64,000 nucleotides of DNA from Cynocephalus volans (GCF_027409185.1 NC_084472.1:92830427-92894426), one strand, 5' to 3'. Numbered from the stretch's first letter, positions 1 through 11,935 are shown. Notes: generated from the letters alone by a model not told the origin. Made by a program: numbers and translations.

Positions 1-2330
1 AATTAAAATCTTAATATCTATAGGGCATAGGAGACTAAAAAGCAAGACTAAAGAGATTTGACAAAGAACCAAACAGATTATCCATAAATCAAACCAATAT
101 AAATTAAGATTGGGTGCCAATGGGTGATTATAAGAAAAGAAAGCTACAGGCCAATGTCCCTCTTGAAAACACAAATGTAAAAATTCTTAACAAAATGTTC
201 ACACATTGAATATAGCAATAGATAAAATAGATAAAAAAGCATTACCAAGTGTTTATCCTGGGAATGCAAGGCTGGTTCAACATATGAAAAAAAAATTATA
301 ATTTACCATATTAACAAATTAAGAAAAAAAAAACAAAAAAACATCACCATCTCAAAAGAAAAAGCACTTGATAAATTTAACATTTATTCATGATAAAACT
401 TTTTAGCAAACTGGAAACAAAGGAGAACTTCCTCAACTTCATGAAGGACAACGATCATCAAATTTTAGGGTGAAAGACTTAATGCTTTCTTTCCTCCCAA
501 GATGAAGAATAGGACAAGTGTTCGCTCTCGCCAGACTCCTGTTCAACATATTGTGGGTCTGATCCAATACAATAAAGCAAGAAAAATATAGAAAAAGCTT
601 ACAGATTAGAAAGTAACAAAACTACCTACATTCAGACAGCCTGTCTTTGTAGAAAATTCCAAAGAATCTATTAAAAAAAAATCCACTAGATCAAATGAAT
701 TAGTGTAGCACAGTTGAAGAATACAAATGTCAATATACATAAATCAATTCCATTTCTAGATACTAGTAATAACTGGGAAATGAATACAATTTCAATTAGA
801 AAATGATATTTAAAAATACTATTTACCAAAGCACCAAAAAACGTAAAATACTTAGGGATCAATCTCATAAAATCCATATAATATTTGTGTGTTAAAACTA
901 CAAAACACTGATGAGAGAAATCAAAGACCTAAATAAATGGAGATACACCGTGTTCCTGGACTAGAAGATTCAAAATTGTCAAGATGTCAGTTTTTCCCTA
1001 ACTGATCTATAAATTCAACATAATACCAATCAAACCCCAGCAGTGCTATTCTGAAGAAGCTAACAAGCTGACTTTAAAATTTATGTGGAAAAGCGAAGAA
1101 TCTATAGTCGAAACTATTTTGAAAAAAAATAAATTTAGAGAACTTACAGTACCTGTTTTCAAGACTTCCTATAGAGTTATCAATCAAGCCCATGTGGTAC
1201 TGGCAAAATACCACATGGGCTTGATTGATCAATAAATAGGCCTATTAGAGTCTAAAAATAGACCTGGCCATATAAGTCAATTGATTTGCAACAAAGATGC
1301 CAAGTAAACTTAATAGAGAAAGGATAGTTTTTTCAACAAAAGACAGTTTTTTCAACTGGAATAACTGGATATCCACGTGCCCTTCCCCCACAAAAAAGGT
1401 GGGGGGGGGGAGGAGAGGGTTTTACATTTATCAAACCATATACAAATATTAACTCTATATGAATCATAGACCAAAATATAAAACCTAAAACTATAAAACT
1501 TACAGAAGAAAATCTCTGTTGAGGCAGGCAAAGATTTCTTAAATAGGACACAAAAAGCACAAATCATAAAAGAAAAAATGGATAAACTGAACTTTAGAAT
1601 TTAAATTTCTATTCCTTAAACGACACTGTTTGGAAAATGAGAATATAAGCCAGACTGAGAGAATATCTGCAAAGCATATATCTAATAAATGACTGCTACA
1701 CATAATATGTAAAGAAATTGCAAAATTGTAGGAAAACGTACAACCCAATTAAAATAATGGGAAAAGGTATGTAATACTCTTCACCAAAGCAGAGATACAG
1801 AGGGTAAATAAAAACATGAAAATATGCTCAACATCGTTAGCTATTCAGGAAATACAAATTAAATTAAAAATGAGATACTACTAACACATCTATTAGGTTG
1901 GATCTAATAAAACAAATTGACAATGCCAAGATATACAATAACTGAATCCCTTCTACGTGACTGGTGGAAATGCAAAATGGCATAGGCAGCTTGGAAAACA
2001 AGCTTGGCCAACCCACTCCTAGACTGTCAACCGAGATATGAAGCTGTGTCCACACAAAAATCTGTATGCAAATATTTACAGCACAAAGCTGGAAACAACC
2101 CAAGTGTACATAGAATTGCAAAAGGATAAATAAATTATGGTATATTTATACAACAAAATACCATCAACAATAAAAAGGAACAAACTACCAGTACATGTAA
2201 CAACTTAAATGTATCTCAACTGCATTATGCTAATTGAAAGAAGCCAGACTCAAAAGGCCACATACTGTATGATTCCATTGAAGGGATATTCTGGAAAAGA
2301 CAGAACTATAGGGACAGGAAATATGTCCTT
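1..2330 (+). mobile_element. L1 LINE remnant (ORF2 and 3' part)
   Basis: Sense-strand L1 debris. Around 245-290 a short frame reads YQVFILGMQGWFNI, the reverse-transcriptase segment typical of L1 ORF2. Around 130-200 there is a match to the preceding 'ISL..T.AKILNK' region. Further ORF2 and 3' sequence follows to about 2330, including the 'gaaagaagccagactcaaaaggccacatactgtatgattcc' type of 3' region. All frames are broken by stops, so it is inactive. It fills most of the visible part of the last TRIML2 intron, in the opposite orientation to that gene. Confidence 0.85.
1179..1229. repeat. perfect 21-bp inverted repeat with 9-nt loop
   Basis: Bases 1179-1199 are the exact reverse complement of 1209-1229, separated by nine bases. 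The arms lie inside the L1 remnant, where ordinary L1 copies have no such palindrome. This points to a local fold-back or template-switch event after insertion. Confidence 0.9.
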
Positions 2331-2623
2331 TGTTCCTCAGATTGAATTTTCCCCCAAGAACTTTTAAATTTTTAAGTAGTGTAATTGGCCAGCAGTTATG
2401 TTCCAGAATTTGGGAAACTAGTAAAGAATTTGGATAGGAAAAGCTTTCAACATAAAAGCATGCAGTTATCTTCTTGATAGCTTCTAACGTGTGTATATTA
2501 AGATCTCAAATCTTTTAAAATCTTTCAACTATTGGAATTTACTTTTATTTATGGTGGGATGGTCACTTGATTCTCAAATATAAAAATAAAGTGCCCTGTA
2601 ATCATGGGTATGTACCAACTTAC
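2331..2623. other. TRIML2 intron 6, proximal part
   Basis: The donor of exon 6 reads GTAAGT on the minus strand just below 2624. The rest of the stretch is AT-rich intron with no recognised element before the L1 begins. Confidence 0.6.
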
Positions 2624-3925
2624 TTTGGAACTTTCTTAGCATTTTGCTCATTCCTGTTATTTGACATAAACTCAGGTCCATGATCTGAGCGGGTTCTAGA
2701 CACTCAAGCAGTACTGACTCACTCCTGCAAAGAAAAGACAGTCTCAGTTATCTGCACAGACCATAGGCCCCTCCATCTAGTGGATCTCATCAAATTCTGT
2801 CAGCAGATGTGACCTCCCTATCCCAACCTCAGCATCCTGTGTGCTCAACACATCAGACTTTGATTCTGACCCAACTGTTTCCAAAATGAAAACTTACCTT
2901 TCCAAAGAATGTCTTGCATTCTGAGGGGGGGGAAGAAGAAACACGGTTACTACTGGGTATTTGAGCCAAGTCCTTTGTGAGCTATGTCCATGAAGATATC
3001 CTCTCTTGGCATAATGAACTCAATTTCCATGTAATTTCTTCACCCACATGGTGCTAATTTTCAGATATCAAATTTTAACATGGAGTAAGAAAAGCCAAAA
3101 AACTCTGGAAACTATTTTGTTATATTCCTAAGGAAAAATTTTTTTTATACCTCATCTGAGCCATCTTATTCAAAACACTCATCCTTCACTTTCTATGCTG
3201 GGGGTGGCAAGAATTGAACAGATGAAGAGGTCCCCTAGGCTGGGAGAGGTAGTTGGAGCCAGTTTAGAAACTGAGCATAATTGGGTCACACATGCTTGCA
3301 CTCTCTGGAACTAGGTTTAGATCTAGAACTGAACTGTTTCCTAAGGGTTTGCTGCAGGTTTTTAAAATGCATGTACTCACTTTGCAAATATGTACCTGGC
3401 AGAGGGCTATGGATAGTCTTAAAAAGATAATAACTTGCTTTCTGAAAAGGTAATGCCATGTTACTATACAAAATTAAAATAAACTATACTTAGTCTGCTC
3501 AGACTGCTGTAACAAAATACCATACACTGAAAGCTATACACAGTGGAAATTTATTTCTCATAGTTCCAAAGGCTGGGAATTTTGAGATCAAGGCACTGGC
3601 GGATTTGGTATCTTGTGAGGGCCCACTCCCTCAGATAGTCTTCATCCCACTCTAACCTCACTTGGTAGAAAGGGTGTGGGGTGTTTCTCAAGCCTCTGTT
3701 ATAAGGCTATTCATGGCAGCTCTGCCTCCAGGACCCAGTCACCTCTCAAAGGCTCCACCTCTAAATAGCATCACCTTGGAAGTGAGGATTTCAACATATA
3801 TGCTCTGGGGTGACATAAACATTCAGACTATAGCAAATAATATACAAATAAACCTCATCTTTATTTCCCAAAGTTATTACTAATTACAATGTGTTTCTTT
3901 TGCCAGAGAAAGTCTGAATGTTAAC

Positions 3926-3967
<42 letters not shown>

Positions 3968-6900
3968 TATACACACATATATATATATATACTTATTCTC
4001 TAAAAACCAAACAAAAAGAAGTTCTGCATTTTTCTTTTTTTACTTAATGAGATATCTTTTTTTTTTTTTTTTTTTTTTTTGCTGGCTGGTACAGGGATCT
4101 GAACCTGTGACCTTGGTGCTATAAGGCTGTGCTCTAACCGACTGAGCTAACCAGCCAGCTTAATGAGCTATCTTGAAGGTACTACTTCAGTGCCTATAGA
4201 TCTGTTTCATTCTTTTTTATGTTTGCAGGCTACCCCATGGTATGGATACCTTAATTTTTGAAGAACCAATTATTTACCCTATTGAGGCACATCTCAGTTC
4301 CAACTTCCTGTTGACTCTTTTAAGGTGAGATTTCATCTCAAGAAGTCCTACACTGTACCATGACTTTATGACAATTCATAATGCTTTTGGCAACTGGAAA
4401 ACAGCTGTACAGGCTTCATGTATGGTTGAAGACCACTGGATATTGTGTTCTAGAAGTGACCCCTAATGAGTACTGTCGCCGTCTCAATTCTCAAATATTG
4501 TAACGAAGGGCTTTTTTTGTCTGTTTGTTTTTCCCGGAGTCTTACCTGGAGCAGTGCGGAGGCGGGTTGCCCACACTTCTTCTCAAGCTCTGCAGTGATC
4601 CTTCGGAGGCTGCCAATCTGTTCAGAAATCCTGACTGCACTCTCCTTCAGTTTATTCATGTTCTCTCTCTCCAGATCGTTCAGTCTCTGCCGAAGCACAC
4701 TTCATTACTGTTCAACAACTGGTAACTTCTCTTGTTTGCTAATTCAACCATGTCTTTAGAAACATGCTTTTCTTCTTGCCACCCCAGACATTAAGTAAGG
4801 CCATGATATCCTTCTGTCAGGTAGGACACCTCAAATTAGAAAACTTGACTCTTTGACACCTACTAAGTTTACGTTGAGGTGGAAGTGTATGCATATAGTC
4901 TACATACTCAAATTAACATTTACCTGAAACATTACATTTTGCTATGGTGTTTTGCTCAGGAAGATTCCCATTTCCTTCATTAAATTAAAATTCATTAAAT
5001 TTTATTATAGTTTAATTAAAATTACATTGTGTAATTAATTGATGAATCTGACAGCTTGCTTTTTTCTTGGAGAGCATTCTTTATTCATACACACAAAGCC
5101 ATGGTATTCTTTTTAGATGCTGAAAAGCATTTTGTATTATGTATGCAGCACGATTTGAGTCTCTCATTGATGGATATAGGTTGTATCTGATCTTTTCGTA
5201 TCAATAAATTTATAACAGTAATAATACCTAATACTTATTGGTTGTTTAATATTGGTTGCTTAATTCTATTTAGTGAGTTTTAATTTAGATTATCTCACTC
5301 AAACTCACAACAATGTTTTGAGTTAGAGACCGTTGTCATCTCCATTTTATAGCTAGAGAAACTGAGTCAGAGGTTAAACAACACGTCCAAGGCTAACTAG
5401 GAGCCAATAAATAGCAGAACTCAGGTAAGAACCCCATCGATCTGGCTTCAAAGTTTAATTCTAAACCATAGCTCTATACTGAAACTCAATTTTACAGTGC
5501 TGCCTTATCCATTTGTCTTTTTTATATGTGTATAAGTATATTTGCAGTATAATATAGTAATATAATATGTATACATGAATATATTTATTTTTGCCATAGC
5601 CATGTGTCTTTTTATATGCATGTAAAAATAAATTCATAGAACTAGAATTGCTAGGTTGGTATATACATTCATTTAACATATCTGTGGATGTCTTATTCTG
5701 GAATTGATATAATGTTTAGCTCTTCTTTCTCTCACTTCCTAAATATTATGAGGGTGTTGTTTTCAACTTCTCACCTGTAGCATTTCCTGGGACTTCTCTT
5801 CTAGTTCTGTGGTAAACCTGATCAGTCGATTCAGACTGGCTTCTCTCAAGTTCAAGTCAAATGGGCAACCTTGCAACTTCTGGATGTTCAGCTCATGCTC
5901 TTCTCTAACCAACCAGAATCTTATCCTATATTCAGACTCGATCTGTTCTTTAAAATTCTGCTCTTCTTCCTTCCTCATAGATAAAGATTATAGACTTCAA
6001 GTTAAACGTGATAGATTGACCACAAATACATATCCTCTTTATATCACTAACTCCAGTATAAAGACAAGGAAATATAAAGCACAGGAGAAAAAATGAAAGG
6101 CATAAATCCAAAGGACTAAGGGAATTTGAGACAAGATTAGCCAAGACATCAACACAATCTTTTTTTGGTTTTTGGTGGCTGGCTGGTATGGAAATCTGAA
6201 CCTATGACCTTGGTGTTATAAGGCTGCATTCTAACCAGCTGAGCTAACCAACCAGCCCCTCAACACAATGTTAAACATGAAACTCGATGTGATCAAAATT
6301 TATCAAGAACCTGACCACTTCATTCTTTTGTTCAAAACCTTCTGCAGTTTCCTTATTTCATTTAACATTAATTGTCCTTTATCTTCTGATCTAATCATCA
6401 ACCATCCCCCCTTCCTTTACGTAGCCCCAGCCACACACACACCAGTCTCAAGGCCTTTACTTGGCATTCCCTGTCTAGAATATTCTCCCCAATGACCACA
6501 TGGCTCAATCCCTCACCTCCTTGAGTCTTCTCAAATGCTACTTCATGAATGACAAGGTCCTGATCACTTCACTTAAAACTGCACCCCCCACCTTCTTTCC
6601 TTTTTTTAAAAAAAATATTTTTTAGCACTTACCATGTAACATGCCATACATTTAACTTACTTTGTTTACCTCCACCAGAAGATAAGCTCCACAACAGCAG
6701 AACTTTTTTTTTTTTTTCCTTCAATGTCAAATCCCCAGCACCTGGCATATAGTGGGACCTCAGTATTTATTGAATATATGGTGCTTGGGGCTGAAAACAT
6801 GAGGATCAGTTGAAAAATTCTTGTATTGTTAGGCATTTCCTCCCCTATCATCTTCAACTAGATGTTTATTTTCTTTAAAAATTGAGAGAAAACACCCAGA

Positions 6901-7998
6901 ACCTAAGATACCTGGCACAGAATAGGGTTAAGTACAAAGGCATGTTTGAAATTAGAAGTGAGACATGCCTAACAGATGGTGAACCCTCAATTTGGACTGC
7001 AATTCTCAAACTGCCCTTTAAATGGTTATGCAATGCCTGTGGCCACCAAAAACACATGAGATGCTTGTTCTCATGTCATTGCTATAAACTGTGTTATTAA
7101 TCTTTTCTATCTTTGCCAATAAGGGTTCCAAATGCCATTCCACTAACAATTTAATATAGTTTGTGTTTCTATTACTATGAGCAAAGTTCAGAATCTTTTT
7201 GTATGTTTAAAAGATATTTGCACTTTCTTTTCTGCAAACTCTCATTTCTTTGATTTTTCTATTGAATTTCTAGTCTTTTTCTCTTTGACTTTTAAGAGAT
7301 CTTTATATATTAAGATATTAGCACTTTTTTCTCCTATGGATTTCAAATACTTTTTCCTGCTTTTTCTTTTGTCTTTTGTCTTTGTTTACAATATATTATT
7401 TGCTATCCTACATCACTGGTGATTTCAGCCCAAGAATAAGATAAACACTGACCTGAACCATCACCATTCTTTCTTGCTCATCAGCCAATATGCTTTTAGC
7501 TACTTCAAGTTTTTTCCTCAATGTGTTCAATATTTTCTGGAATAACTTCTGTCAAGAAATAGATCACAGAATTTCAGATAAGTTAATCGCTGTAGAACAC
7601 TTGGATTCCTAACCTTAGACAACTAAAAGGCCAATTGCCATGACATGTTTTCTTAGTCTTGAAGTTAAAAGTTCAACTAAATATGGAACTCGTCTGGTAT
7701 TCTTCAATAAACATCAACTAAAGGAGAATTAGAATATCTGTCTAATCAATCAATAACAGGAATTGGCCAGAGTGCTAGAGTGTTTTGGGATCTGCGTGAA
7801 GCTTACTCTGTAATTCTCGGCAGCCTCTTGTATCCCATACACCATGTGATGCTTGTGCTTGTGGGACTGGAAGCATTTGCTGCAAAGTGTGGTTTGGTCA
7901 TCATCACAGAATAGCCGTGCTGGTTCCAGGTGGATCTCACAATAGGTATCATCAGTGATGTTGTGCTGTAACTGGGGGCTGAGCCTTTCAGACGTCAT
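2624..7998 (-). CDS. TRIML2: TRIML2, tripartite motif family-like 2 (partial, 3' SPRY exon outside window)
   Basis: Coding exons in transcript order: 7998-7807 (192 bp), 7548-7453 (96), 5969-5775 (195), 4686-4546 (141), 2920-2898 (23) and 2724-2624 (101). All have AG/GT borders, the phase is kept throughout, and the total is 748 nt (249 codons plus one base). The protein begins MTSERLSPQLQHNITDD, which I recognise from human TRIML2. Exon 1 holds a complete B-box2: C20, H23, C31, C39, C42, H48, H51. Exons 2-4 are a charged coiled coil (about residues 60-208). The 23-bp micro-exon (NARHSLER) and the next exon (EPAQIMDLSLCQITGMSKML) lead into the PRY. The PRY-SPRY exon is missing: everything left of 2624 is intron and L1, so it must lie beyond base 1. 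There is no RING; see the fossil at 8056-8184. The family is known for coiled-coil assembly, and human TRIML2 is reported as p53-responsive; nothing here tests that. Confidence 0.93.
3490..3835 (-). mobile_element. MaLR-type LTR (MLT1/MST class), antisense to window
   Basis: On the plus strand it starts 'tagtctgctcagactgctg' and ends 'attcagactatagca'. That is the reverse complement of the conserved 3' end of mammalian MaLR LTRs ('...gttatagcagcctgagcagacta'), with the usual 'atttatttctca' AATAAA complement. No clear target duplication is visible. It lies in TRIML2 intron 4. Confidence 0.8.
3929..3992. repeat. (TG)n / (TA)n microsatellite
   Basis: About 30 bases of pure TG pass into an imperfect TA tract. 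Confidence 0.95.
4059..4158 (-). mobile_element. tRNA-Ile-derived SINE (CYN-like)
   Basis: A long T-run (the A-tail complement) is followed by the reversed tRNA-like body ending 'ctgagctaaccagccagc'. It is flanked by a 16-bp direct repeat, 4043-4058 and 4159-4174, with one mismatch. That is a clear target-site duplication and points to a fairly young insertion in TRIML2 intron 4. Confidence 0.9.
5225..5460 (-). mobile_element. MIR SINE fragment, antisense
   Basis: Contains the MIR core in reverse: 'catctccattttatag', then 'gagaaactgagtcagaggtt', then 'caaggctaactaggagc'. It lies in TRIML2 intron 3. Confidence 0.75.
6159..6259 (-). mobile_element. tRNA-Ile-derived SINE (CYN-like)
   Basis: Same reversed tRNA-like body as the copy at 4059. 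It is flanked by a perfect 10-bp direct repeat, TCAACACAAT, at 6149-6158 and 6260-6269. It lies in TRIML2 intron 2. Confidence 0.9.
6300..6780 (+). mobile_element. L2 LINE 3' fragment
   Basis: Recognisable L2 3' sequence: 'caaggcctttacttggcattccctgtctagaatattctcccc', then the 'cacatggctcaatccctcacctcc' and 'ccccagcacctggcatatagtggg...tcagtatttattgaata' blocks. Confidence 0.8.
7170..7425 (-). mobile_element. L1 3' region fragment, antisense
   Basis: T-rich sequence with 'agatctttatatattaagatattagcac' and 'tttgtcttttgtctttgtttaca', the reverse of an old L1 3' end. Confidence 0.6.
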
Positions 7999-8055
7999 AG
8001 TTGGTGTCCCCAGTTGAAGACTGGATGCTTTGTTTCTGGTGTGGAATACTTCCCT

Positions 8056-8184
8056 TCACTCTGAACAGGAAAAGCTTGACAGCTTCCTCCGTGTTCTGGA
8101 GCAGGTACCCTTGGTAACTTCGGGGTCCACAGTTCAAGCATCAAAGACCACAGGAAAATAGTCCATGTAGACAGAGCAGGTCAG
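8056..8184 (-). pseudogene. fossil RING domain upstream of the TRIML2 start
   Basis: Read on the minus strand from 8184, in the TRIML2 frame, the sequence gives LTCSVYMDYF. This aligns with [10 protein letters not shown] at the start of the TRIML1 RING, with the second cysteine now tyrosine. A TGA follows (8136-8134). The middle aligns with TRIML1 as DNA only in another frame: CG..., then YLLQNTEE against CLLRNWEE. The end reads SFSCSE followed by TGA (8058-8056), where TRIML1 has LSCPEC, so the last zinc-ligand Cys codon has become a stop. The same frame then runs open through RNKASSLQL into the TRIML2 ATG at 7998. This is therefore the ancestral RING exon segment, now 5' UTR or untranscribed. 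The alignment was made by eye. Confidence 0.75.
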
Positions 8185-8399
8185 CACATCCTGGACTCTT
8201 CAAATCCAACAAACCTTTGGCAGCCAGCCACATACTTGGGGAAGGAGACAGTTATATCAGTGTTTATGATTAGAGGGGCCCTCTCAAATTTTCCAATAAC
8301 CTCAAGCAACATTCTTAAGATTAATTACAAGCAACAGCATAGCACAGTATTTCCCCGTAAGTCATTTAGGGGGAAAAAAAAAAAAAGTGCTCAGTACAA

Positions 8400-8660
8400 G
8401 GAATGGTGCTAAAATGCTTCAGGAACTAGGGCCAGGCAAAGCCCCAAGCACTAGCAGTGCAAATGAGGCACACAGCTCACTATCCCAGCTCCTGGGAACT
8501 GCCAGCAAATGAGGGCTTCTTTGAGTGCCTCCTTAAACAAGAGGCTGTGGGGTGCCAAATTTAAGGAGGCACATATTTGCAGGCTTCTGTAGGTACACAG
8601 GAGCCCCAAAGTTGAGTGCCTCCTTAAATTTTACATCCAGGGTGCCCCAGTTTGCATTAC
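8400..8660. repeat. unclassified repeat with a thrice-used 13-15-bp motif
   Basis: GAGTGCCTCCTTAAA occurs at 8523-8537 and again at 8614-8628. Its reverse complement, TTTAAGGAGGCAC, lies between them at 8560-8572. I do not recognise the element. It lies a few hundred bases upstream of the TRIML2 first coding exon. Confidence 0.5.
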
Positions 8661-9303
8661 CCTATAACCCACGAGTAAAGAAATCCAAAAAATGAAAACA
8701 AAAACAAAAACCCTGCAAAAAATATGAAAATGGAAACTTTGTATTCTCCTGTTTTGCTTTTTAGGAAACTGACGAAGGATTTATAATTTTCTTCATCCTC
8801 ATTTCTGCATTTAGACAATTACATGGTTAACTTTGATTATCAATTCTATCTTTTCTCTAGAAACATTATTCAAATTATATTGTTGAATATAATTTTGGAA
8901 ACTCTTCCCCAATTTAGGACTACGTTTAGTTGACTTAGTTTCCTTGTCTAATCCCATCTTCAGCCATTGTTGGGTGACACGATAACACCAAGTACTCATT
9001 TTTCAAAATCCTCTATTCTATTCACATTTGTCTCCATTCCACCTCATTAACCAGCTTTTTCGACAGTATCTTCCCAAACTTGACAGGCCTCAGAACTCTC
9101 AAACTTCCTTTCTTAGCTCTCTCAAGCCCTCACTCTCAGCCAAACTCTTTCTTTGCCATCAATTAGACTGTCTGTCCTTTAATTCTTTCTTTTTGATTTA
9201 ATGTTTAAGATATGGAAAACATTTTTATAATTCTAACGTAGATTAATCTTCTGCATATGATTTTTTTTTTTTTTTTTGTATTTTGTGAAGGTACATCTTA
9301 GAG

Positions 9304-10566
9304 CAGCGGCTTTCAAAATGTGGTTCCCAATTTTTTTTCCCATTTTTCACAGTGTTGACATTTGCAGTGACGGTAGATAAAACTGCTGGGTCTTACCATT
9401 AATTAGGGAAGTCACACCAAAGAGTATTAGTAGTCATTTTTTTGCATTTTATCTCTATAGACTTGCATACTCCCAAGTAAAAAAAAGAAAAAATTAGAAG
9501 TTTTACTTAAAAATATTGTTATATCCTTATGAAGTAGTAAAACATTAAATCTTTAAGTACAAAATTTGTTTGATATTCTGGGTGACAAAATGGAAAATTC
9601 ACATAAAAACATTCATGCTGTATAAGGAAGTCCAACAGTTGTCTCAAGAAAACATACACATGTGCGATTGCTTGAGATGCAAGTTACACTAGACACTATT
9701 TATATAGAACATTTTTACTTTTAAAGAACAACTGAAATGAACTAATGTTATTTCAGACTTTGTAGTTTTGCAGACATTTTCTTGCTAACAAAGTGACCTT
9801 GTCATTTCAGGAAAAAGCAACTGAAAGTATTAGTTGCCAATAATTACACGTAAGCTTTTAAGCAAAAATTAGAATTTTGGAAAACTTGTATCACCATTGT
9901 AAGCTTGACCACTTTCCAATATTTAGTCTTTTCTGATAAGATTGGTGGTGATATTAACAAATGTGATTTTTTTTTATATTATATAATGAAATATGTCAAC
10001 ATTTGGAAGATCTGCAAACTCACAGCCAAATGAACAATGCATGCAGTTACAAAATTATGCAAGAGTAAAATTATGCAAGGGTAAAAGAGGGATTCAGATT
10101 ATAAGACAGACCAATCAATTTTAATGTAAGAGTCCAAAAAAAGTTCATTGATATGATTAGAGAAAAAAATCACAATCATCTTAAACATCAGAATACTCTT
10201 CCCCTTTCCAAATACCTGTGTGAGGTTAGATTTCTTTCAAATACTTCACTGAAAACAACATATTGCAATAGGAGAAATGCTAAAGCAGATATGAGAAAAT
10301 GGCTGTTCTCATAATCCATAAATTGAAGAGATTTGCAAAACACTGAAACTAAGCCACTCTTCTCAATTAATTTTGATTCGGAAGAAAAATTTTGTAACAA
10401 TGTTTTAAAATTATTTTTAATGAATTAATAATTTTAAGATGCAGTTTTAGTTCCTAATACAGTAAATATAGATGTTAACACACATAAACAAAAACTTATT
10501 GGGATCTTCCTTAATAACCTGAGTACAAAGAAGTCCTGAAACCAAAAAGTTGAGAATCTTGGCCTT
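9304..10566 (+). mobile_element. hAT-superfamily DNA transposon remnant
   Basis: The left end 'cagcggctttcaaaatgtgg' and right end 'agttgagaatcttggcc' are degenerate inverted versions of each other (hAT type, CAG-TTTCAAA...TTGAGAA-CTG). Near the right end, at about 10225-10310, the plus strand encodes FLSNTSLKTTYCNRRNAKADMRKWL. I read this as the C-terminal hAT dimerisation segment, with stops after it. The family is Charlie- or Zaphod-like, but I cannot say which. It is inactive. The 8-bp target duplication is no longer clear. Confidence 0.7.
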
Positions 10567-10719
10567 AAAGGGCATATTGCCAAGAAATGGGATTTCTGAT
10601 TAATGCAATTGTAACTGGTATGTTTTGTCAGTTTCCCAACCACAAAACTTGTACAATTTGCACTCCAAGCAATGTATGAGAAAGTTGTGAAACTTTTGGA
10701 TTATTACCCAGTGGCTGAA

Positions 10720-11000
10720 ATAGTATCTTCATACATTTTCAACTTGCATTTATTTTATTATCACTAAGGTTTTCATTTTCATATACTTAAGAACCATTTT
10801 TATTTGTTTTACTGTGAACCCTATGTTCAAGCCTCTTACCCAATTTCTATCATTTTTTTTTTTTTTTGGCTTTTGCTTTTCTTTTCTTTTTTTTTTTGTC
10901 AATTTTAAGAGGTATTTATACATCTAAAAGAGTAGCCCTTGTAAATTCTATGAATTGCAAATATTTTCTCTCTACTTATTTGTCTTTGAACATGCTCTGA
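10720..11000 (-). mobile_element. possible old L1 3' fragment, antisense
   Basis: A T-rich stretch with 'aagaggtatttatacatctaaaagagtagccctt' and 'gcaaatattttctctc', resembling the reverse of old L1 3' ends. It holds two T-rich low-complexity runs. Confidence 0.4.
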
Positions 11001-11559
11001 TCTTTTTCTTTGCTTAAGTCTTTCAACTCTCAGAGAGCTTTCCTGTCTTGCCTCCCTGAAATAGGTCCTGACCAACTTCCACTGAGTCACCAAGATAAAG
11101 AAATTTACCAATTCAAATTACCTTGAGCTCTCAGCAGCAGTTAACATAGCTGCCCTTCCTCCCAGACATTTCCTTTTGGCTATCAAGATGCTGTAGCTGA
11201 TATCCCTTTTACTTGACCAGTCTGGTTCTCAAAGTCCTTTTTTCTGCACCAAATCCTCTTGAACCCCTAAGTCTTGGGGCACTTCAAGTCTCGGTTGTGG
11301 TCTATTATTCCTGTCCTATGGTCTCTCCCTGGATAATCTCATTCATTTCTAAAGATTTAAGTACCTTTCCAATTTAAATCTCCTACCTACACACAGACTC
11401 AGCTCATTTGCAACAGAAAGTCTAATCTGCACTCAAAATTAACATATCTAAAACTGCTCTGGAGCTCAACCCCATATGCCTTCTTCCCCTAAACTCACTT
11501 TATGATTCATTCATTTAGAACCATAATTTAAACCATCATTTTACCAACTCAACTGTTGT

Positions 11560-11935
11560 TTTCCTGATTTATATTCTGTCCTGCCCTCCTCCCATCTCCG
11601 GCTTCTCTCCACAACCAGAATGCTATTTTAAAACCTAAACCAGATTTCTTATCACTTCCCACTGTGTTTAGAATAAGATCCAAATGGCTACACAAGTCCT
11701 GTGCAATCTGGCCCCTGCCTCCATCTAATCTCACCCATAGCATCCCCAGCCATTGTCAATTCCAGCTACTCCAAATCCATAGGTGCACTTTTCCTTTTTC
11801 ACAGACAGAGATGATGTTTTCTCCTACTTTTGCAATTCTGGCTTCCTCTTTCTTTCCTTTAATTCTCGGCTCAAATGTCACTTCCACAGAGAGGCCTCTC
11901 CATAATTATTATTTTATGTTCTTTGTGTCTAACTG
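11560..11935 (+). mobile_element. L2 LINE 3' fragment
   Basis: Typical L2 phrases: 'cctgtgcaatctggcccctgcctcc', 'ctcggctcaaatgtcacttcc' and 'cagagaggcctctcc'. Confidence 0.8.
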
